Position numbers and translations under genes: made by a program. Under the pieces are notes generated by a model. That model saw nothing but the letters and a program-made list of their open reading frames with translations. It had not been told where the DNA came from and did not search any database. A DNA stretch of 64,000 nucleotides. Origin: Meandrina meandrites. Taxonomy: Eukaryota > Cnidaria > Anthozoa > Scleractinia > Meandrinidae. Positions 57,561-64,000 of this stretch are shown one piece after another (position 1 is the first letter of the stretch; every line of letters begins with the position of its first letter). The stretch covers positions 52,165,150-52,229,149 of the forward strand of contig OY855903.1 in assembly GCA_963693305.1 (NCBI GenBank), read 5' to 3'.

Positions 57561-58379
57561 CTCTGAGAGAGACCCTGGGAACGTGGTTGACCGGGAAGCC
57601 CTTCATCAGGAGAGAGATCAGTCAGATGTACAAATGCCCAGTGTTAATAAGTTTTATTTTCCCTTAAGAGCACAATAACTTAGTATATCAGAGTTGACAA
57701 TTCAAAAATGCTCTCTTTGCTTATTCATCACCAGGGTTTGCCAAACACCCAGATTCGAAACACCGCCCTATTTGACATTTGCCATTTGCAGATGAAAAAT
57801 GAAATCATACAGAACGTAAGAACACGTACACAGGCTATTTCTAATGCAAGTTAACAGCTATTGCCTAGTTCACTGTCATGCCAGTCAACTCAAAACACGG
57901 AGGTGGGAGGATGGGGTAAGCTTGAGGCCGGCATATTCCTTTAAATTTTTCCCTAATAACCATGCCTGGAAACAGTTAAGCAATACTGCCAATCATGTTG
58001 TTAATCCCTGGATGTACAAAAAAAACAAATTCATACCCCCACCATGCATACCATGGTACAGTGGAGGGAGGGGGGTGGGAGGATGGATTTCAGCTTTTCC
58101 TTAGAAAGTCGGAAAATAAAGGAAGTTTATACAAAATCAAGCCAAATTGCGTATGCAGTATAAAATTAAACAAATCGTATAATTTTAGTTAAAACATGAA
58201 AGAATGAAGAATTATGTAAAAAATAACGATTTTTGGACAGACCTGCTTGTACTTATGATGTATAAAATATTGGCAATGATAAAAATGTTGGACGCATCAC
58301 AATTTTTGCAAGGAATGAATGTAAGCTACTGAAAGTTTCAGCAACCACATGGTAAATTATCTTTTCAAAATTGGGAAGG
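57561..58379. other. No gene recognised
   Basis: Non-coding sequence with GGGAGGATGG-like simple stretches (57905-57915, 58075-58090). Probably intron of the putative NLR gene. Confidence 0.4.
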
Positions 58380-58600
58380 GGGCGGCATCCAGCCACCCCC
58401 CCCCCCCCCACCTCTCCTTGTACTTCTGGTCTCTCCATAAAATTTAACGTGCTATCGTTGAAGCAAGCAACTGCCGAGGACAATGCCTTGAAAGTTTTTT
58501 GTCACAAATTCGAACTAAATTAACCAGTCAAAACGTTAATCAAGAACAAAGGATGGCGACTTTGATCTCTATCATCGCGTACACACCGCTTGCCTGAATG
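58380..58600. repeat. Direct duplicate of 60720-60937
   Basis: Starts near a poly-C run (ATCCAGCCACCCCC), contains CTCTCCATAAAATTTAAC and TGCTATCGTTGAAGCAAG, and ends GCTTGCCTGAATGC. The second copy ends ten bases before the donor of the membrane exon at 60948, so the duplicated piece is intronic. Confidence 0.85.
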
Positions 58601-58753
58601 CCAGCATTAATACGGTTACTTATCTGAATAGCATTATGGGTCATTCCGATTGATTGGACTTTAGAGAAAGGAAGTGAGATTAAGGTCCAGACCACACTTA
58701 TCCCGATAAATTTGAAAACAGAGATTTCGAGCCGCAAACGGATAAAATGTTTT

Positions 58754-60172
58754 CCGTCCACACTAATCCGGATTTGAAAACAAAACGCGGCATCGGCACA
58801 AGATGAATGGAGAGCATGCGTGCAGTATTTCTAGAACCCGCACTGAGTTCAAATAAGGGAATTTAATGCTTCTGTCGACGCCGAGGTCCTTCTTTCTCTA
58901 AACTTGTTTAGTACAGTTATTGTTTAACCTGGCCGTTCTGTAGCAGGCGATACTGTTGTTTCTGTAAGACAGAATATGAAAATTCAATTGTTATTGTATG
59001 TGGTGTAATATCTTACAGTATAAATGTTACGGTGTAGTTATTGACTGAACAGTTCCTGTTATCACGCAAGCAAATGTGGAGCATTTTCTTAACCTACTAA
59101 ATAGTTAAATTGCGTTCGATGAACGAAAGCGCCGCATACAAAAATTGTGATACATTAGCTATGTGTCCAATATTTTTATCGTTGCCAATATTAAGCAGCC
59201 AGTTGTCATTTCCCCGAGGGTGGCCGCTTCAGTAAATTGCCACCTTAAAGTACGGACGAATCAATCATTGTAAAGTGTGTTTCTTCTATAGCAGATTCCA
59301 ATCATATAGATATCGCTAGTCACGTAAGTTACTTCGTCGGTTATACTGCATGTAGATCCCCTATTGAGCGGCCACCCTCAGGGAAATGACAACTGGTTGC
59401 TTAATATTTCCGTCCACACTATCGTTTTCGTGTCGTTTTAGATATTTTCACCGACCACACTAATCCTAGCCTGCGTTGCAGACGAAACTAAACCCCGGTA
59501 TACCGGGGTTTAGTTTCGTCTGCAGCGCAGGCTACACTAATCCGGACTTGAAAACGAAACGCGCCATCGGCACAAGATGAATGGAGAGCATGCGTACAGT
59601 ATTTCTAGAACCCGCAATGAGTTCAAATAAGGGAATTTAATGCTTTTGCTGACGCCGAGGTCCTTCATTCTCTAAACTTGTTTAGTACAGTTATTGTTTT
59701 ACCTGGCTGTTCTCTAGCGGGCAACACTGTTGTTTCTGTAAGACAGAAAATGAAAATTCAATTGTTCTTATATGTGGTGTAATATCTTACGGTATAAATG
59801 TTATGGTGTAGTTATTGACTGAACAGTTCCTGTTATCACGCGAGCAAATGTGGAGCATTTTCTTAACCTACTAAATAGTTAAATTGCGTTCGATGAACGA
59901 AAGCGCCGCATACTAGAGCGTGCTTCTGATTATTATCTGTGTGTAATCTCATACTGCTTAGATCGCCACCTTAAAGTACGGACGAATCAATCATTATAAA
60001 GTTTGTTCCTTCTATAGCAGATTCCAATCATATAGATATTGATAGTCACTTTAAAGCGAGAAAATCGTTACTTCGTTGGTTATACTGTAAGTTGCCGTAG
60101 ATAAATAGAAATACAGTAGAATCCTATTGAGCGGCCACCCTCAGGGAAATGACAACTGGCCGCTTAATAGAG
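58754..60172. repeat. Tandem direct duplication, units about 640-650 bp
   Basis: Unit 1 (58754-59406) and unit 2 (59534-60172) share CACTAATCCGGA, CATCGGCACAAGATGAATGG, AGGGAATTTAATGCTT, CGTTCGATGAACGAAAGCGC and GCGGCCACCCTCAGGGAAAT in the same order. They differ in a small replaced block near 59140-59240 / 59920-59960. No coding frame. Confidence 0.85.
59467..59534. mobile_element. 68-bp hairpin element between the duplicated units
   Basis: Two 34-base arms (TAGCCTGCG...CCCCGGTA and its complement) pair with one mismatch. CACTAATCC directly precedes the left end and ACACTAATCC follows the right end, a convincing target duplication for this tiny foldback. Confidence 0.88.
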
Positions 60173-60947
60173 GCTCGTCAATGCAAAATAGCATGGAAAG
60201 TAATCACGGAAGCACTTTAGCTAGCATTTTCTTCTATAGCTCTTGAGATTTTAAATTGTTACACCCTACAATAATGACGCAGCTGCTGTACATTTGTCTA
60301 ATTTCTCGTTTACATTCTTTATTTCCTAACTATGTCTGTTTATTTGAATCCTTGTTTGTTCCTTGGCCTGTTTTGTTTCTTCTTCTGTTTGTTTTGTATG
60401 TTTTTGTTTCCTTGTTGATCGAAGGTGGGAGTCGATGGATGATGGCTCAACTGGTCATTGCATGGACGGGGATTGTGGGGGAAATGTAAAGCTAACACTC
60501 TTTGATTCTGCGCACAATTTCATTGTAAGTTTGCACACATCTTCGCTCTGTTATATTTGATTAAACAGCAATTATAGCAAGAATTTGAGAGTTCCTTGAG
60601 AGTTCCTGGTAGAACATTTTGAGAGAACAAAAAGTCTCCTAGCAGATTGGAGAACAGATGTCGGCTGTACACGGGCTATTTCTAAAAGTTTCAGCAACAT
60701 AGGGTAAATCCCCTTTGTAAAATTTGAAAGTGATCCAGCCACCCCCCCCCCCCCCCCCCTGTCTGTTCTCTCCATAAAATTTAACATGCTATCGTTGAAG
60801 CAAGGAACCGCCGAGGAAAAAGCATTGAAAGTTTTTTATTACAATTTGAACTAAATTAACTACTCAAAATGTTAATCGCGAACAAAGAATAGCGAATTGA
60901 TCTCTATCATTGCGTACACACTGTTTGCCTGAATGCAAAAAACTCAC

Positions 60948-61665
60948 CTAAAGTAAATCTTTCGACTTCATCACTGTCTGGATCTCCAACCAATTCTTGT
61001 AGAATCTTTTCCTTTCTTAAGAGCAAGTGAATAATTGCAATTGCACAGGGAACAATGGATATTGCCATGATAGTAACAATACCAATGTTCAGTTTTGATT
61101 TCTGCCTGTGATGCATGTCACTGCATGTCATATTTTTTTCTTGGTTCACTGGAATTTGTGTGGTGTTTCTCTGTGAGCACATGTACACCACAGGTAGACT
61201 TAGGGTCTGGTAATGACAGAACAGGCCCATCATCACACCAAGAACAACAAGTTGACAGCAAACATGAGAAAGAAGTATCCACCAAAACTTTTTTGACAGA
61301 GTCTCCTTCGATTGGCTGTCCTGCTCTTTTTTAATTTGCGCCTTTTTGGGATGCTATAAATGATGAATATTATCCAAAGAAATCCCTGAGCAGCACAGGT
61401 GATATAAGCGAAATTAAGAGGTATTAACAGTGGGCTCACTGTGGAGATGTAGTCATCGTAACAAAGTTGTTTGGTAACATCACTGGGCTTGGGAGCACAA
61501 TTGAACGTCAGCCTATCTTTGTCCAGGAAGCCATTAAGCAAAATAATTACTGTTGGCCAGGAAACCAGAAACAAACAGAAATGAATGGCACCACACACAG
61601 TTTGGGACTTGAATGCAGCTTTGAAGAGATTATCCATTGCACAAAGGAAAGCAACTGAATGATTT
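60948..61665 (-). CDS. Four-transmembrane, channel-like exon, with a one-base frameshift
   Basis: Acceptor CTTTTTAG (after 61665) and donor TTTAG|GTGAGT (60947/60948). Frame: first M at AMDNLFKAAF; TM1 AIHFCLFLVSWPTVIILL; an outside loop with two Cys (FNCAP...QLCYDDY); TM2 through ITCAAQGFLWIIFIIYS; a basic inside loop PKRRKLKKSR; TM3; a second Cys loop (VYMCSQRN...MTCSDMHH); TM4 IGIVTIMAISIVPC; then an acidic end. At a run of six A on the coding strand (plus 61289-61294) the frame must shift; the downstream frame reads KKFWWILLSHVCCQLVV for TM3. The topology recalls pannexin/innexin/LRRC8/CALHM-like large-pore channels, but I cannot assign a family. One-base phase matches the 81-nt exon at 50057. 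The shift is either a mutation or a homopolymer error. Confidence 0.75.
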
Positions 61666-61909
61666 CTAAAAAGAAAAAAAAATGCAGGTGTAAATATCAT
61701 TAAATTAACCAAGACCTTTAATTTGTATTTTGCTCTGCATGTGTTTGCATCTAGATCTCAAGCACTCCGGCCATTTATATATTTTTTTTGTTTGTCAATG
61801 ATTTAAATGTATACTTCAGTGTGATCAATAAATGTTAATACAGTTAAATATTATTTAACATGGTTAACGGCAAGGAGCATAGCCTTGTCAGTGGCGTATT
61901 AAGAGTTTA

Positions 61910-61975
61910 TCGCGTTTGTAGTGCGTAAGCGTTTGTGGCATTTAGCGTTTGAGGCGTTTAGCGTTTGTTGCGTTA
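61910..61975. repeat. GCGTTTGTGGCGTTTA-like minisatellite
   Basis: Five or so 10-14-bp units: GCGTTTGTAGTGCGTAA, GCGTTTGTGGCATTTA, GCGTTTGAGGCGTTTA, GCGTTTGTTGCGTT. Non-coding. Confidence 0.75.
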
Positions 61976-62474
61976 CTGGCTTTCAGATGGTTGCTGGTGA
62001 GCTGTGGCCGACTTCCGTCCAGCGGTATTCTTGTTGTGTACATGCGAATCCATCCCATGTGCTTTCAGTCTTGGGTTTATCGGTGTGGCGTTCAGTTTAG
62101 AGTAGCACTTGCAGCGTTTCCTTCCCACCCTCCCCTTTTTACCACGTCGTTTTTTCTCTAGATTTATTGGGTAATCTCTCTTCCACTGAGCCAGTAGGGC
62201 TTGAGTGTGACGGGTCCTCGAGGTTGGGGGCTTGGCGCGGGGGCTCGTGGCGGGGTTGCAGGTTTGGGCAGGCCAGTCGGGTGTTCTGGCACCTTGGGGG
62301 TGTGATTGTGATTGCAGCCCCCAGGCCCCTTGGGCACCTAACCTCCACTTGCGATGTGGGTGTTAAATAAAAGTTAAGTGCACCTGCACAAAGCACCTTA
62401 ACTTGTATTGAAATAAAGTTTCTTGATATTTGTGCATGTAAATTCATGAGGTCGGACACATGACCAGTACTTGA

Positions 62475-62700
62475 CTCTGGTTCTGTGGCATTTTACCCTT
62501 CCCAGGATTTGATGCTAGTCACTCACAGGCTTAACCTCCAGTATTAAATTGCTGGTACATTCATTTAAACACCAGGCTGGTGAGAGGCACCGTGAAAGTA
62601 AAATGTCTTGCCAAAGAACACAAAACAATGACCACTCAATCCTGGACCACTCCATCCGAAGTCCAGTACACCATAAGGACACCCCACCTACCACACATCT
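62475..62700 (-). mobile_element. tRNA-headed SINE, probably Nin-DC type, copy 2 (degenerate)
   Basis: Reverse-complement reading aligns with the SINE at 50907 over head and body: CTTATGGTGTACTGGACT, TTGTGTTCTTTGGCAAGACA, TTTTACTTTCACGGTGCCT and GACTAGCATCAAATCCTGGG. More diverged than copy 1, with both internal promoter boxes damaged. Supports a resident SINE family. Confidence 0.7.
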
Positions 62701-62730
62701 ACAGTCATGTACATGGATTAATATATACTT

Positions 62731-62837
62731 AACAATTATTCCACGAGCCCGTTGGATATGAGATGGTAGATAGCCAGTTGCAAGCCGAGTTGACTATAAC
62801 AATCTCGTATCCGACAAGCGCGAGTGAAATAATTGTT
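62731..62837. repeat. Foldback element around AACAATTATT
   Basis: AACAATTATTCCACGAGC at the left and GCGAGTGAAATAATTGTT at the right are inverse complements with a few mismatches, with GGATATGAGAT / ATCTCGTATCC inside. Confidence 0.75.
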
Positions 62838-64000
62838 TTATTAAAAATGGCAAAAGAATTGCAATTATTTGAGCTCCCCAGCTGTTTTCGTTGACGCGTG
62901 TTGGCTACGATATTTGTGGTCAATGATATATGAGCTCGTATACCATTGCCTGTTAACCAATCAAAACTCAGGAATCGCAATATACCATTGCTAGTTTTTC
63001 ATAACAAGGAATATCCCACTTGTCACAGCCATTTTCACGGCCCTAAAATCTAAGTAATGTGCAAGTATGCACAACAACAGCTCAGCGAAAATTAAAACCT
63101 AGTATGTTTAGAACCGAAGATGGTACATTTTAGACTTTAAAGTCTTTAAATGGTTAAATGAATATCGTCAATCGGAAAACTACTGCATGAGAGCATTGTT
63201 GTTTGTCTTTGTTGAAGCAATTTGTTCGGAAGCTTTCCTTCGCTTTATTATTTTTCTCACAGTTGTGTTAAATATCAAACAACCGATGTTGTCATGTTTG
63301 ATTTGCCGATTCTCCCGCAGGCGACTAGAACTTAAAATAGATCTTTCGCAACCACAAACCTGCGGGACGCCAGCACAAGTGTATACTTAAGTCAGTACAG
63401 TTGGCCTGGTTCTGATATCATGATAAGAGGAAGATTGTTCGTCCTAAACTCTACAGTCACAACAAGAATCTTGGCTTTTTGAGCGCAGCTCCCAACCGCT
63501 TTGCTGAATTGTATAACGTTTGTACAGCTAAGTATATTGATGTTGTTGTGATGTTTTTATCGCCGATGATTGCAATTTTGAACCATGAAGTCTGATTTTG
63601 TGGTGAACTCGATGGCACGTGGAACGACTTTTTGGTGGAATTTGATTGCGTGTATACCTGGATAACTTTGGAGGCAAGTTGTTTTCTTCTATGTATTTTT
63701 CTATTCGTGTTTGAAAACATATGATCACTTTTAACGATCCGCGCATCGTCTTTTATTTTAATATGCTTTTAAAATATGACTTTGCCTGTCTTCTGCGACC
63801 GCTATTTCGGTTGCTTATACTGTGAGTTTTGTTGTTCCTTCTTTACTTGCGGTAGGGTCCTCTTCTGCTAGGAATAAATCTCGCTCCAGATTTTATCTTG
63901 TCGTTGAAACTCGAGTGTTCTCCGCTGCGACCTGTGATGATGATTTTGCTTGCTTGCGAGGAACATTTATCTGTTGTGTGTTATAAAACTCAGGAAGGGT
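62838..64000. other. No gene recognised
   Basis: Short frames on both strands (up to 87 codons) without motifs. Any upstream exon of the membrane-protein gene would be expected here or beyond the window, but none could be identified. Confidence 0.4.

Noticed and set aside
62139..62459. 106-codon Pro/Arg-rich frame in GC-rich sequence
   Set aside because: Base composition alone explains the open frame; no motif, and it abuts repeats.

Overview
This is a eukaryotic genomic window, most likely from an anthozoan cnidarian (a coral or sea anemone). The grounds are spliced genes with GT-AG introns, a NACHT exon of the kind that is hugely expanded in corals, a tRNA-headed SINE resembling the Nin-DC family of eumetazoans, and very dense non-autonomous DNA transposons. 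There is no prokaryotic operon structure and no CRISPR array. The species call is inference.

Host genes are few. (1) 18975-20721 (+) is a three-exon divergent homeobox gene whose homeodomain has Lys instead of the near-invariant Asn51. (2) On the minus strand, an exon for a four-pass membrane protein (60948-61665), a short phase-compatible exon (50057-50137) and a large NACHT/leucine-rich-repeat exon (46087-48542) can be read as one NLR-type gene with a membrane-channel-like N-terminus; the first exon carries a one-base frameshift at a homopolymer. (3) 7056-7330 (-) may be the first two exons of a small secreted Cys-containing protein. Everything else that codes belongs to mobile elements.

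Layout. 1-5.7 kb: almost complete BEL/Pao retrotransposon with an intact 1723-residue polyprotein, cut by the window start. 5.7-6.95 kb: 3' end of a LINE broken by AT microsatellites and a perfect 130-bp-arm palindrome carrying hammerhead-ribozyme motifs in both arms. 8.4-10.1 kb: nested TIR elements. 12.7-14.9 kb and 26.4-29.6 kb: two inverted copies of one element, each hit by a different DNA transposon. 16-17.7 kb: foldback and Harbinger-like MITEs. 18.1-21.3 kb: homeobox gene flanked by two copies of one MITE. 21.5-25.1 kb: LINE inserted in a TIR element with a clear 9-bp target duplication. 31.1-39.4 kb: a 7.1-kb DNA transposon with about 0.97-kb terminal inverted repeats and TTAA flanks, encoding a large DDE-type transposase with zinc fingers and a SAP-like end, itself sitting in an older TIR element. 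39.8-45.6 kb: further TIR elements, one carrying a decayed transposase N-terminus, and a 548-bp foldback. 46-61.7 kb: the putative NLR gene, whose introns hold a TIR element with a reverse-transcriptase relic, a SINE, a 5'-truncated LINE with 13-bp target duplication, a second hammerhead-bearing inverted repeat, and local duplications. 61.7-64 kb: a second SINE, a foldback and unrecognised sequence.

The mobile elements do not form a pathway with the host genes; the repeated theme is nesting, which gives a relative order of insertions. The observations most worth following are the four-TM/NACHT gene model, the N51K homeodomain, the long-TIR transposon, the ATCTTA-studded transposon at 27477-29072, and the hammerhead-carrying palindromes.
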